Source: Cognatishimia activa
Lineage (GTDB): Bacteria > Pseudomonadota > Alphaproteobacteria > Rhodobacterales > Rhodobacteraceae
Direction: 5' to 3'
DNA: 64,000 nt
Assembly: GCF_001458335.1 (NCBI RefSeq)
Contig: NZ_CYTO01000024.1
Coordinates: 913,651-977,650, forward strand
The notes under the pieces are model-generated. The model did not search any database, was not told the DNA's origin, and was given only the letters and a program-made list of their open reading frames with translations. Shown here piece by piece: positions 38,820 to 48,112 of the stretch (position 1 is its first letter; every line of letters begins with the position of its first letter). The translations under genes were made by a program, and so were the position numbers.

Positions 38820-40778
38820 TTGAATTCGGTCCGCCTGAAGCTTTTGGTGTTGGCATTGGCACCTCTTGGTATCCTGCTACCTTTGCTGATGCTGTTGGCG
38901 ATGGCTCGCTGGACAACAGATTATGACCAACTTCTCATATCGAAGGTCGACAGCGATTTACGCATTGCGGAGCAATACCTTGGACGTATCCTGACGGGTA
39001 CCGGCGCAGGTGTAGAAGCGATTGCTGACTCGCGTAGTTTTGAGACTGTTTTATTGAAATCAGACGACAGTCGCGCGGAATATCTTGAGCAGATGCGTAA
39101 GGCACAAGCACTGGATTTTCTTTATTTTCTGCCGGAAGGTGAAGCGCCTCCAACGCGCCGATGGCCGGTTATTCGGTCAGCAATGGAGGGTCAGAGGTCC
39201 TCTCAGATCGACATATTCTCGGCCGAGGATCTCGCGGCCTTCCCTTTGCTTGCAAACCGTGCCCGTATTGACTTGATCGAAACACAGGCCGCTGTTCCAA
39301 CGGATCGCACGGTCGAGGATCGCGGCATGGTCGTTCACACCGCAGCACCTGTGAATTTGCCGGATCATCGAGGCGTACTGGTCGGCGGGATCCTATTGAA
39401 TCGCAATCTAGACTTCATCGATACAATCAACGCACTGGTCTATCTTAATGCTGCAACCAATGGGGGCAGACAGGGCACCGCAACGCTGTTTCTTGAGGAC
39501 GTGCGCGTATCCACCAATGTAAGATTATTTGAGGATGTCCGCGCTCTTGGAACCCGTGTTTCAGCTGAAGTACGCGCCGCTGTATTGAACGAAGGGCAAA
39601 CATGGCTGAACCGTGCCTTTGTGGTGAACGATTGGTACATCTCTGGCTATTTACCATTGATCGACAGCTATGGTGAAAGGGTCGGCATGCTATATGTCGG
39701 TTTTCTGGAAGAGCCTTTTGCAAATGCAAAACGCGCCGCCTATTTGACGATGCTGGCATCAATGGCAACGGTTCTAATTCTGTCCGCGCCTTTATTTCTA
39801 AGAATGGCCCGCGGTATCTTTGCACCCCTCGAACAGATGACCCGCACCATGAAACGGGTGGAACGGGGTGATCTTGCCGCGCGCATTGGAGACGTCGGCC
39901 AGAAGGATGAAATCGGTCAGGTCGCCACCCATCTTGATACGCTCCTTGATCAGGTACAAGAACGTGACAGTGCGCTGCGCAGCTGGGCAGAAGAACTCAA
40001 CGATCGTGTCGACCGACGCACTGCTGAATTGCGGGCAGCCAAAGACAAATTGGAGGAGACGTTTCAGCAGCTGGTCACCTCGGAGAAACTGGCGTCCATC
40101 GGTGAAATCACTGCCGGCGTCGCCCATGAGATCAATAACCCAGTGGCTGTCATTCAAGGTAATGTTGACGTGATGCGACAGACCCTTGGCGCGGATGCTG
40201 AGGGGCTGAAGACCGAACTTGATCTTATCGATCGGCAGGTGCAACGGATCGACGGTATTGTTGGCAAATTGCTACAGTTTGCACGCCCGACCGACTATAC
40301 GGCAAGTGGCGGAGGTGTAGAATTGGCGCAGTTGGTCGAGGATTGCCGCGGCTTGATTGCCCATGTCCAGCCGCAGGAAAATGTTCGTGTCACCACCGAA
40401 TTTGCGCCTGCGCCGAACGCTGCAATCAGTGCCGGTGAAATGCAGCAAGTGGTGGTCAATTTGATGATAAACGCAGTTCAAGCGATGAATGGCGTAGGAG
40501 AGTTGGCGCTGACCATTCGGCCCGCCCAAAATGACGCACAAGATGGGGTTGAGCTGACGGTGGCCGATAGCGGGCCGGGGATCGACACCGACAACCTGAA
40601 CCAAGTGTTTGACCCATTTCATACCACGAAACTAGGTGAAGGCACTGGGCTGGGCCTCTCAATCAGTCAGACGTTGATCCGACAAGCCGGCGGAACGATT
40701 TCGGTCTCGAACCGGCCTCAAGGTGGGGCGATTTTTTCTGTTTGGCTGCCAGCTGCCGCACGAGATGTTGCGCAGTAA
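38820..40778 (+). CDS. Sensor histidine kinase with periplasmic Cache-like domain
   Basis: 652 residues from TTG 38820, which has GGAAAGG upstream; ATG 38748 is possible but adds 24 residues unlike a membrane start. First membrane helix about 7-29, periplasmic sensor about 30-310 of Cache type, second helix about 315-335. HAMP follows, then a coiled coil. The HisKA H-box (GVAHEINNPVAVIQGN) has its His near 436, and ATPase boxes N, G1 and GTGLGLS complete the kinase. It ends tail-to-tail 9 bp from the response regulator gene, its likely partner. The ligand, possibly formate or another small carboxylate, is not known. Confidence 0.88.
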   Translation: MNSVRLKLLVLALAPLGILLPLLMLLAMARWTTDYDQLLISKVDSDLRIAEQYLGRILTGTGAGVEAIADSRSFETVLLKSDDSRAEYLEQMRKAQALDFLYFLPEGEAPPTRRWPVIRSAMEGQRSSQIDIFSAEDLAAFPLLANRARIDLIETQAAVPTDRTVEDRGMVVHTAAPVNLPDHRGVLVGGILLNRNLDFIDTINALVYLNAATNGGRQGTATLFLEDVRVSTNVRLFEDVRALGTRVSAEVRAAVLNEGQTWLNRAFVVNDWYISGYLPLIDSYGERVGMLYVGFLEEPFANAKRAAYLTMLASMATVLILSAPLFLRMARGIFAPLEQMTRTMKRVERGDLAARIGDVGQKDEIGQVATHLDTLLDQVQERDSALRSWAEELNDRVDRRTAELRAAKDKLEETFQQLVTSEKLASIGEITAGVAHEINNPVAVIQGNVDVMRQTLGADAEGLKTELDLIDRQVQRIDGIVGKLLQFARPTDYTASGGGVELAQLVEDCRGLIAHVQPQENVRVTTEFAPAPNAAISAGEMQQVVVNLMINAVQAMNGVGELALTIRPAQNDAQDGVELTVADSGPGIDTDNLNQVFDPFHTTKLGEGTGLGLSISQTLIRQAGGTISVSNRPQGGAIFSVWLPAAARDVAQ

Positions 40779-40787
40779 CTCTGTCTG

Positions 40788-42122
40788 TCACATTCCCCAA
40801 GACGCGCATTTGCGATCAATGGTCTTGCGCGACACTCCCAAGCGGCGCGAAGCCTCGGCCCGATTGCCATCGCAGGCATCAAGAACATGTAGAATGTGGC
40901 GTTTGGTGACCAGATCAAGCGTTTCAATTGCCCGGTCTCCCGTCATATGCCCGCCTCCCGCAAACTCTTCTGGGAAAGCGCCAAGTATCACGGATCTCTC
41001 GATCATATTACGCAGCTCGCGGACATTGCCTGGCCAGTCGTAGCGGCTGATCTTCAAAAGCGTGTCGTCATCTAATTCCAAGCTCGGCAAGGCAAGCGTT
41101 TTTGAGAATTGATCCATGAATAGCGCCGCCAATTCGACGATATCCTCCGCCCGCTCCTTCAAAGGAGACATCGCGATGTCGACAACATTGATCCGGTGAT
41201 AAAGGTCCGCGCGAAAAGTGCCATCAGCCACCGCTGCTGAAAGATCAGCGTTTGTGGCAAAAAAGAACCGTAGATTCAATGGAATATCACGCTCTGCTCC
41301 GACTGGTCGGATCCGTTGATCTTCCAGAACGCGCAAAAGACCGGCCTGCATCTTCATTGGCATCTGCGCGATCTCGTCGAGGAACAATACGCCTCCGTCA
41401 GCCAGCAGAAACAGCCCATCCCGGCCTTGTCCGTCTACATTGATCTCGCCGAATAGGTCCTCGGCACATCTATCTTGCGATATAGCCGCACAATTTACCG
41501 CGACAAAGGGCTTGTCGGCGCGGTCCGACATGGCGTGCAATGTGCGCGCCGCGACTTCTTTGCCCGTGCCGGATGCCCCAGAGAACAGGACCGGAGTCGG
41601 CATTGGGGCCAACCGCGTCAACATTTCGCGCACATTGTTTATTGGGATTGAGTTCCCCAGTAAACGACTGCGTGCGGAGCCGCCTTCCACAGACAATTCA
41701 TGCTTTAAGAGCGAGTTGTCCCGGCGGAGGATCTTGCGATCAAGCGCACGCGCTACTGCATTCAAAATCTGGTTGGCGCGAAATGGTTTCAGTACAAAAT
41801 CGGCAACCCCTACGCGAAGCGCTTCGATCGCGGTCTCTAGGTCAGCGTAAGCCGTGATCAGAATCGCGTCCGAGAACAGACCTACTTTGCCCTGTTCCTG
41901 CAACCAATCCAGCCCGGTTTTTCCCGGCATGATGTTGTCCAGGATCACAAGGTCGAAATGGTTCCGATCCAGCGCGGCGGAAGCTTCAACTGATGATCCT
42001 GCCTGTTCAACCCGCTTGCAGCGGGGCGTCAGGATTTTGGTGAGAAAATGTCTCATGCCGGGTTCATCGTCGATCACAAGGATCGACGCGCCAGCAAGGC
42101 TTTCTCCGTATTCGTCACGCAT
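40788..42122 (-). CDS. NtrC-family response regulator lacking the GAFTGA loop
   Basis: 444 residues. REC domain with D18/D19, phospho-acceptor D62 (VILDNIMPG), T90 and K112. AAA+ domain with Walker A GASGTGKE, Walker B GGVLFLDEI and the RVLED region. Between LFGE and LLADGG, where sigma54 activators have GAFTGA, only a short NVDGQGRDG stretch remains. C-terminal Fis-type HTH (NRAEASRRLGVSRKTID). Like Rhodobacter NtrC and HupR, it may regulate sigma70-type promoters. It follows the 40-aa membrane protein by 9 bp and is probably the last gene of the fdh operon. Confidence 0.9.
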   Translation of the reverse strand: MRDEYGESLAGASILVIDDEPGMRHFLTKILTPRCKRVEQAGSSVEASAALDRNHFDLVILDNIMPGKTGLDWLQEQGKVGLFSDAILITAYADLETAIEALRVGVADFVLKPFRANQILNAVARALDRKILRRDNSLLKHELSVEGGSARSRLLGNSIPINNVREMLTRLAPMPTPVLFSGASGTGKEVAARTLHAMSDRADKPFVAVNCAAISQDRCAEDLFGEINVDGQGRDGLFLLADGGVLFLDEIAQMPMKMQAGLLRVLEDQRIRPVGAERDIPLNLRFFFATNADLSAAVADGTFRADLYHRINVVDIAMSPLKERAEDIVELAALFMDQFSKTLALPSLELDDDTLLKISRYDWPGNVRELRNMIERSVILGAFPEEFAGGGHMTGDRAIETLDLVTKRHILHVLDACDGNRAEASRRLGVSRKTIDRKCASWGM

Positions 42123-42131
42123 TGTCGGGCC

Positions 42132-42254
42132 TTAGTTTCTGACTGCTGCACCAGAATAGCGGTCAGACGAGGAATAGCCTAGTGTCCCAAGAATGTTGCT
42201 GGCACCGATGGCAATTACGATGATTGCCACAAAACCAAAAAGCATCGCTTTCAT
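42132..42254 (-). CDS. 40-residue single-span membrane protein of the fdh operon
   Basis: ATG 42254 to TAA 42132 encodes 40 residues: a short MKAMLFG start, one hydrophobic helix (about residues 5-24) and a polar tail rich in Ser, Asp and Arg. GGAG lies eight bases upstream of the ATG. It sits between the cytochrome b gene and the response regulator in the same direction. Too small for most gene finders. It could be a stabilising small subunit of the membrane-bound formate dehydrogenase; that is inference from position. Confidence 0.72.
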   Translation of the reverse strand: MKAMLFGFVAIIVIAIGASNILGTLGYSSSDRYSGAAVRN

Positions 42255-42349
42255 CTTTGTTTCTCCGTCATGGCATCCAGATGTGTGGTCGCCGAATGTT
42301 TCTGATGTTCACCGCAGCGCCCCAGGCTATGGAGGCAGCGGCGAACAGA

Positions 42350-43561
42350 TTACTCAGCAGCGGTTGGGGCACCTCTTCCGTCCCCTTCCCGCTCGGCGGC
42401 TTTGTATTCTTCCAGCCAGATCGAATGGTGTTGTTCAGCCCAAGCTTCATCCACTTCGCCGGTGCCCATTGCATCGTATGCTCCTTCCATACCAACAGAG
42501 CCGATATAGATATGCGCAAAAACAATGGCCATCAGAACGAAAGCAAGGATTGCGTGCCAGGCTTGCGCCAATTGCATTTCCTCTTGTGGCGCTAGTTGGA
42601 TGGGTAACTCGCCAAGACCGATCGCTTGCGGCAATCCCGTCGCGTTCAGAAGGTGGAACGACTTGGCAAAAAGCGGCAGGTCGAACGGAAACAGCAGCGA
42701 TATACCTGTAAGGGAAATTGAGCCACCAAACAGTATTACCGACCAAAAGATCATCTTCTAACCGGCGTTGAATTTCTTTGCCGGCGGGTGATCACCCGCG
42801 AAAAGAATGCCACCGCCCCTCCTCAACCAATGAAGGTCGGTCCGATTTGGGATGTTGTGAACAACCCACATCACAAAAACCATCACGAGACCAAGAATGA
42901 AGGCCCAGGAGACGTTGTTATGAATCCACTTGGACCAGACCAGCAGAAACGCATTTGCTTCCTTGCCAAAGAGAGGCACGAGAACCACGCGTCCGAAAAG
43001 GACCAACACTCCGGTAATCCCCAAAAGAATGAAAGACCCAGCCATAAGCCAGTGGCCGAACCGCTCGATCGCTTTGAAGCGGGTAACCGTTCGTCCAGCG
43101 CGCCCCTCGTCGATCTTGATCCGGCCTTTCAGCAGATAAAAGACCAAAAGAGCGGCCAATGTACCGACAAGCAGCCAGCCGCCATAGGTTCGAAGCGTGG
43201 TATCGCGGAATTCATGCCAGCGCATGCCGCCGTCCTGAACCATAACAGTCGCGACGTCCCCGCCAGCGGACACCTTCACATTCGCAGATCCATAGCGCAG
43301 AGCGCGCCAAGTTTCTGCGTCCGAGACTCCACCCAACGTGCCAAGCTGGGCAGCGATACCTGCCGCATTGTCGGGATCGCCTATTGCGTCGGACCTGAAG
43401 CTATCATCAAGTTTCTGCCCGGCCTGACGGGCCAGAATGTCGTCCAGCGTCTGCGCGCCGCCAGTAGCGGATCGGTCAATTGCCGGAGTGCCTTCTTCCT
43501 GCGCGAACCCAACCGAAGTCAGTGTCACCATCAGGACAAGTGCGAGTGCCATGCGCAGCAT
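42350..43561 (-). pseudogene. fdhI: Formate dehydrogenase cytochrome b (gamma) subunit interrupted by an in-frame TAG
   Basis: ATG 43561 has AAGGAGGAG upstream. The frame reads signal peptide (1-21), a periplasmic region, helices near 128-144, 168-190 and 216-236 with haem-type His at 170, 214 and 235, then TAG at 42760-42758 (codon 268). The next codons continue in the same frame with AAG ATG ATC TTT TGG to 42350, giving the last two helices with WHAIL and FAHIYIG histidines. The expected residue is Gln (CAG). The gamma subunit passes electrons from FdhB to quinone. This is a nonsense mutation, a sequencing error, or a gene split into two proteins (267 aa, and 134 aa from ATG 42754). Confidence 0.85.
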
Positions 43562-43638
43562 GGTCGCTCCTCCTTGAAACTAGTGTTAAAGTTGAGCGGC
43601 CCCAATACGGGGCCGCTCGACGTCGTGATCAAACGCGA

Positions 43639-44232
43639 TCAGCCGCCTTTGCGCTGGTAGGCCGTACCCCAACCCCAAGCGCCAGAACCGAAGCCACGGG
43701 CCACGACACGCTCGCGGTAGATGTCGGACACTTCGTCGCCATCGCCAGCCAGAAGCGCCTTGGTCGAACACATTTCGGCACAGATCGGCAATTTGCCCTC
43801 GGCCAGACGGTTGCGACCATATTTGGCGAACTCGGCTGTTGAATGGTTTTCCTCGGGGCCACCGGCACAGAAGGTACATTTGTCCATCTTTCCACGGCTT
43901 CCGAAGTTGCCAGCTTGCGGGTATTGCGGCGCACCGAAGGGGCACGCATAGAAGCAATAACCGCAGCCGATGCACAGGTCTTTCGAGTGCAGAACCACAC
44001 CATCATCGGTTTGATAAAAGCAATCGACCGGGCAAACGGCCATACAGGGCGCATCCGAACAATGCATACAGGCGACCGAGATCGATCGTTCGCCGGGCTT
44101 GCCATCTTCGATGGTCACAACACGGCGACGGTTGATGCCCCAGGGCACCTCGTGCTCGTTCTTACAAGCGGTCACACAGGCGTTGCACTCAATGCAGCGC
44201 TCGGCGTCACAGAGAAACTTTGCTCTTGCCAT
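43639..44232 (-). CDS. fdhB: Formate dehydrogenase iron-sulfur (beta) subunit
   Basis: 197 residues. Cys motifs for four [4Fe-4S] clusters are seen: CIECNACVTACKNEHEVPWG near 13, CMHCSDAPCMAVCP near 55, CIGCGYCFYACPFGAPQYP near 87, and CTFCAG...CAEMC further on. It carries electrons from the catalytic subunit to the cytochrome b. No signal peptide; it would be exported with FdhA. AAGGAGG precedes ATG 44232, 12 bp after fdhA. Confidence 0.94.
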   Translation of the reverse strand: MARAKFLCDAERCIECNACVTACKNEHEVPWGINRRRVVTIEDGKPGERSISVACMHCSDAPCMAVCPVDCFYQTDDGVVLHSKDLCIGCGYCFYACPFGAPQYPQAGNFGSRGKMDKCTFCAGGPEENHSTAEFAKYGRNRLAEGKLPICAEMCSTKALLAGDGDEVSDIYRERVVARGFGSGAWGWGTAYQRKGG

Positions 44233-44244
44233 TCTCTTTCCTCC

Positions 44245-47139
44245 TTACGCGGCCCAGATTTTGCACAGAGTTGTCTTGGTCTCTTGCATCTGGGTTACTG
44301 AGTCATAGCCATAGGTCTGCGCAGTATTGGTGCTTTCGCCCAACACATACGGATCGGCGCCGTCAGGATACTTGTGCCGAAGGTCTTCGCCCTGGAAATG
44401 GCCACCGAAGTGGAACGGCATGAAAGCAACGCCTTCGCCGACCCGCTCAGTCACCATCGCCATAACTTTGACTTTGCCACCTTCCGGGCCTTCGACCCAG
44501 ACTTGTTCCCCATCACGCAGGCCAAGATTGTTGGCGTCACGCGGGCTCACTTCAACAAACATGTCCTGCTGAAGCTCGGCCAGCCACGGATTCGATCGGG
44601 TTTCATCCCCACCTCCTTCGTATTCGACCAAGCGCCCCGAAGTCAGAATGATCGGATACTCTTTGGAGAAATCATTCTTTTGGATCGAGGCATAGAGCGT
44701 CGGCAAACGATAGTCGTGACGGTCCTCATAGGTCGGATAATCCGCAACGAGATCACGACGCGGCGTATATAGCGGCTCGCGGTGCAGCGGGATTGGATCT
44801 GGGAAGGTCCAAACCACAGCTCGGGCCTTGGCGTTACCAAAGGGTGCACATTCGTGCTTAATAGCGACCCTTTGTATGCCACCCGAAAGGTCGGTTTTCC
44901 AGTTGGTCTTCGGACCAGCTACGGCCTCGATCGAGGCACGTTCCTCATCCGTAAGATCACCATCCCAACCAAGATCCATCAGCATCTGCATCGTGAACTC
45001 CGGATATCCGTCCTGGATCTCAGAGTTTTTCGAATAGACGCCTTCGGCGAGCAGGTTGTCACCATCGCGTTCGACGCCAAAACGGGCGCGGAACGTCAGG
45101 CCGCCTTCGGACACGGGTTTGGACATGTCATAAAGGTTCGGCGTTCCGGGGTGACCCATCTCCGCCGTTCCCCAGCACGGCCATGGCAGGCCGTAATAGT
45201 CACCATCGGCTGGACCACCCACAGCTTTCAGGGTGGTGCGGTCGAATGTGTGCTGGTTTTCCATGTGCAGCTTGATCCGTTCAGGACTTTGACCTGTATA
45301 ACCGATCGTCCAAAGACCACTGTTGAATTCACGCGTGATGCTTTCAACATTGGGGGTGACATCGTCTTCCATCTCGATGTTGCGGAAAAAGCGATCCGAC
45401 CAACCGAATTTCTTGGCAAACATCCCCATGATGACATGGTCTGGCTTGCTTTCGAACAATGGATCGACGACCTTTTCTCGCCATTGAAGCGAACGGTTCG
45501 AAGCCGTGACAGAACCATGAGTTTCGAACTGCGTCGCAGCCGGAAGCAAATACACGCCGTCGGTACGATCATGCAGAACAGCCGAAACAGTTGGATAGGG
45601 ATCGATCACGACCAGCATATCCAGCATCTCCATGGCAGTCTTCATTTCTGCCTGACGGGTTTGCGAGTTCGGTGCGTGTCCCCACAGAACCATGGCGCGT
45701 ACCTTGTTGGGATTGTCCATGTTCTCTGGATCTTCCAGAACGCCGTCGATCCAGCGACTGACAGGGATCCCTTTTAGGTTCTGCAGGCTCTTTTCCTTGC
45801 CGTCTGCGCCGGTCACTTTGGCAAATTGACCGGCCAGCCAATCGCCATCTTCGCCCCATACACGTGCCCAGTGGGCCCATGCACCACCCGAAAGACCGTA
45901 ATAGCCCGGCAGGGTGTGGCTGAGAACGCCAAGGTCGGTTGCGCCTTGCACATTGTCGTGGCCGCGGAAGATGTTGGTTCCGCCACCCTCGGTGCCCATG
46001 TTCCCCAGAGCGAGCTGAAGGACGCAGTAGGCGCGGGTGTTGTTGTTGCCGTTGGTGTGCTGCGTGCCACCCATACACCAAATCACGGTGCCGGGGCGGT
46101 TATTGGCCAGCGTATGCGCCACGCGGCGAAGCTGTTTACCGGGGGTGCCGGTCACGCGCTCGACTTCTTCAGGCGTCCACTTTTTCACTTCATCACGGAT
46201 CTGGTCCATGCCCCATACACGGGTGCGAATGAACTCTTTGTCTTCCCAACCGTTTTCGAAGATGTGCCACAAAATACCCCAGACCAGGGCGACGTCCGTA
46301 CCTGGACGGAAGCGAACATATTCATCAGCATGGGCGGCCGTGCGCGTAAAGCGCGGGTCGCAGACGATCAGCGGAGCGTTGTTTTCTTCTTTGGCTTTTA
46401 ACACGTGCAGAAGCGACACAGGGTGTGCCTCAGCCGGGTTGCCGCCAATAATGAAGATCGCGCGGCTGTTGTGAATGTCGTTGTAGCTGTTGGTCATGGC
46501 GCCATAGCCCCATGTGTTCGCCACACCGGCAACAGTCGTGGAGTGACAGATACGCGCTTGGTGATCCACGTTGTTCGTGCCCCAATAGGCCGCAAACTTT
46601 CGGAACAGATATGCCTGTTCATTCGAGTGTTTTGCCGAACCCAACCAATAAACGCTATCTGGTCCGCTTTCTTCGCGAATGTTCATCATGCCGTCGCCGA
46701 TCTCGTTGATCGCTTGCTCCCAGCTGATGCGTTTCCACTCGCCACCCTCTTTCTTCATCGGATACTTCAAGCGGCGTTCGCCATGTGCGTGTTCGCGTAC
46801 TGACGCGCCTTTTGCACAATGAGCTCCAAGGTTGAAGGGGCTGTCATAACCGGGTTCCTGACCGGTCCAGACACCATTTTGAACTTCGGCTACAACGGTG
46901 CACCCGACCGAGCAGTGCGTGCAGACCGATTTCAAGGTCTCGACTGCGCCGTCAGCAGCCGTAGCAGCTGTAGCTTGCGTCACCGTTCCTCCGGTGGCGC
47001 TGATTGCGGCAAGACCACCAATGGCCAGGCCGCTGCCACGCAGAAATGCGCGGCGGTCGACAGATTTCTCTGCGACATCGGAAAGGATACTTGTCCGCTG
47101 GGGGCGTCTCGCAACCCCGTTGGTCTTTTTCCTCAACAT
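44245..47139 (-). CDS. fdhA: Formate dehydrogenase catalytic (alpha) subunit, W/Mo-bis-MGD
   Basis: 964 residues. A TAT signal with RRAFLRGSG lies near residues 29-36 after an unusually long basic N-terminus. The [4Fe-4S] site is CTHCSVGC near 73-80 with a further Cys at 108. The metal-ligand position in DHQARICHS is C198, so this is a Cys rather than selenocysteine enzyme, followed by the catalytic His. It oxidises formate to CO2 in the periplasm. The nearby tungstate transporter favours tungsten. GGGAGG precedes the start. Confidence 0.95.
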   Translation of the reverse strand: MLRKKTNGVARRPQRTSILSDVAEKSVDRRAFLRGSGLAIGGLAAISATGGTVTQATAATAADGAVETLKSVCTHCSVGCTVVAEVQNGVWTGQEPGYDSPFNLGAHCAKGASVREHAHGERRLKYPMKKEGGEWKRISWEQAINEIGDGMMNIREESGPDSVYWLGSAKHSNEQAYLFRKFAAYWGTNNVDHQARICHSTTVAGVANTWGYGAMTNSYNDIHNSRAIFIIGGNPAEAHPVSLLHVLKAKEENNAPLIVCDPRFTRTAAHADEYVRFRPGTDVALVWGILWHIFENGWEDKEFIRTRVWGMDQIRDEVKKWTPEEVERVTGTPGKQLRRVAHTLANNRPGTVIWCMGGTQHTNGNNNTRAYCVLQLALGNMGTEGGGTNIFRGHDNVQGATDLGVLSHTLPGYYGLSGGAWAHWARVWGEDGDWLAGQFAKVTGADGKEKSLQNLKGIPVSRWIDGVLEDPENMDNPNKVRAMVLWGHAPNSQTRQAEMKTAMEMLDMLVVIDPYPTVSAVLHDRTDGVYLLPAATQFETHGSVTASNRSLQWREKVVDPLFESKPDHVIMGMFAKKFGWSDRFFRNIEMEDDVTPNVESITREFNSGLWTIGYTGQSPERIKLHMENQHTFDRTTLKAVGGPADGDYYGLPWPCWGTAEMGHPGTPNLYDMSKPVSEGGLTFRARFGVERDGDNLLAEGVYSKNSEIQDGYPEFTMQMLMDLGWDGDLTDEERASIEAVAGPKTNWKTDLSGGIQRVAIKHECAPFGNAKARAVVWTFPDPIPLHREPLYTPRRDLVADYPTYEDRHDYRLPTLYASIQKNDFSKEYPIILTSGRLVEYEGGGDETRSNPWLAELQQDMFVEVSPRDANNLGLRDGEQVWVEGPEGGKVKVMAMVTERVGEGVAFMPFHFGGHFQGEDLRHKYPDGADPYVLGESTNTAQTYGYDSVTQMQETKTTLCKIWAA

Positions 47140-47244
47140 GTTAACCTCCCTTGCTACCCCACTGGGGCTGGCTGGGTTGATGTGTAACCTTCGGCAGTCG
47201 GGCCAATCGCAACCAGTCGTCGAAGGAGCGGATCACTTGGCCTG

Positions 47245-47439
47245 TCAGAAACGGGCCGACGCGAAATAGGCGCGGGTCTGCGCCGTGTCCTGCAATTTGG
47301 TCGACTGCAGGTCAGGCTCGGCGGCTGCTTCAGCCTCTTGCCCGCTAGCCATGACGGTGACTGCAGCCGCAGGGGCTGCTGTTCCGGCCAATTTCAGAAA
47401 GTCGCGGCGGCTTTTCGCTTCCTTGTCCTTCTGGGTCAT
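47245..47439 (-). CDS. Formate-dehydrogenase-region TAT-signal small protein
   Basis: 64 residues. The N-terminus has SRRDFLKLAG at about 10-19 and an Ala-rich hydrophobic stretch, a full TAT signal, then a short polar tail. It resembles the family of small TAT targets found before fdhA in many proteobacteria. Role unproven; it may help assembly or export of the FdhAB complex. GAGGAGG precedes the ATG. Confidence 0.88.
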   Translation of the reverse strand: MTQKDKEAKSRRDFLKLAGTAAPAAAVTVMASGQEAEAAAEPDLQSTKLQDTAQTRAYFASARF

Positions 47440-47488
47440 GAGAGTTCCTCCTCTCTGTTGGTGGCGGTTGCCCGCCGGGTCTTGCGGA

Positions 47489-48112
47489 TCACTCCGCGCT
47501 CATCCGAAAGCCCTCGGCCTCGATCTCCATGAACACGCGGCCAACCTGACCGACAGCGGCATAGAGAACCGAGTTTTTTGCAGCTTCCAAATCTGTGAAA
47601 AAGTGACCCGCCCACGGGCCGATATGGGTGTTGAAGAATGCTTTCTGGTCGGCAACATCACGCGCCTGCCCAAAGCGGCCCACGATCATCGCGCCCATCA
47701 TTTCCATCAGCGACGCGATGTTGTCTTCCGGTTCATAGATGTTTTCGGCACGTGTTAGCCCACGCGCTGCCATGTCCTGACGGAGCTTCGCTAGGGGTTT
47801 TTCATTTAGAAAACCGGTTAGATAATAGCTGGCATAGGGCAATAACTCGCCCCGACCCAAGCCGATAAACAGCTTGTTGAATTCACTCTCAACACCCTCA
47901 GCTTTTGACAATTTGGCGATCTTCGCCAGCGCATTTATCGCCACACCCAATGGCGTGTCATCGCCGGTAAGCCCTGCCGTCATCGTTAAGGTGTCGGCGT
48001 TGGCGGGTGCCGACAGAAGAAGTCCAAGATAGTTGTAGAGGTCCGCGCGTAGACGATCTTCTTCAGTCACACGGATGTCTTCAGCTGCACTCATATTCAT
48101 TTCCTTACTCAT
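47489..48112 (-). CDS. TorD/DmsD-family chaperone for formate dehydrogenase
   Basis: 207 residues, all-helical. The family pattern EFNKLFIGLGRGELLPYASYYLTG lies near 75-98 and EPEDNIASLMEMMGAM near 123. These chaperones bind the TAT signal of the catalytic subunit and hold it until the cofactor is inserted. ATG 48112 overlaps the DUF3306 stop by 4 bp; ATG 48094 has a better ribosome site (AAGGA) and may be the real start. Confidence 0.88.
   Translation of the reverse strand: MSKEMNMSAAEDIRVTEEDRLRADLYNYLGLLLSAPANADTLTMTAGLTGDDTPLGVAINALAKIAKLSKAEGVESEFNKLFIGLGRGELLPYASYYLTGFLNEKPLAKLRQDMAARGLTRAENIYEPEDNIASLMEMMGAMIVGRFGQARDVADQKAFFNTHIGPWAGHFFTDLEAAKNSVLYAAVGQVGRVFMEIEAEGFRMSAE

Noticed and set aside
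42758-42760. Amber codon in fdhI read as an unusual amino acid
   Set aside because: Nothing suggests pyrrolysine use in this group, and the expected residue is Gln, one base from TAG.
44782-45777. 331-codon plus-strand open frame inside fdhA
   Set aside because: Antisense to a clear catalytic subunit; no motif.
44245-47139. Selenocysteine formate dehydrogenase
   Set aside because: The metal-ligand position is an ordinary Cys codon (C198), so no Sec machinery is needed.
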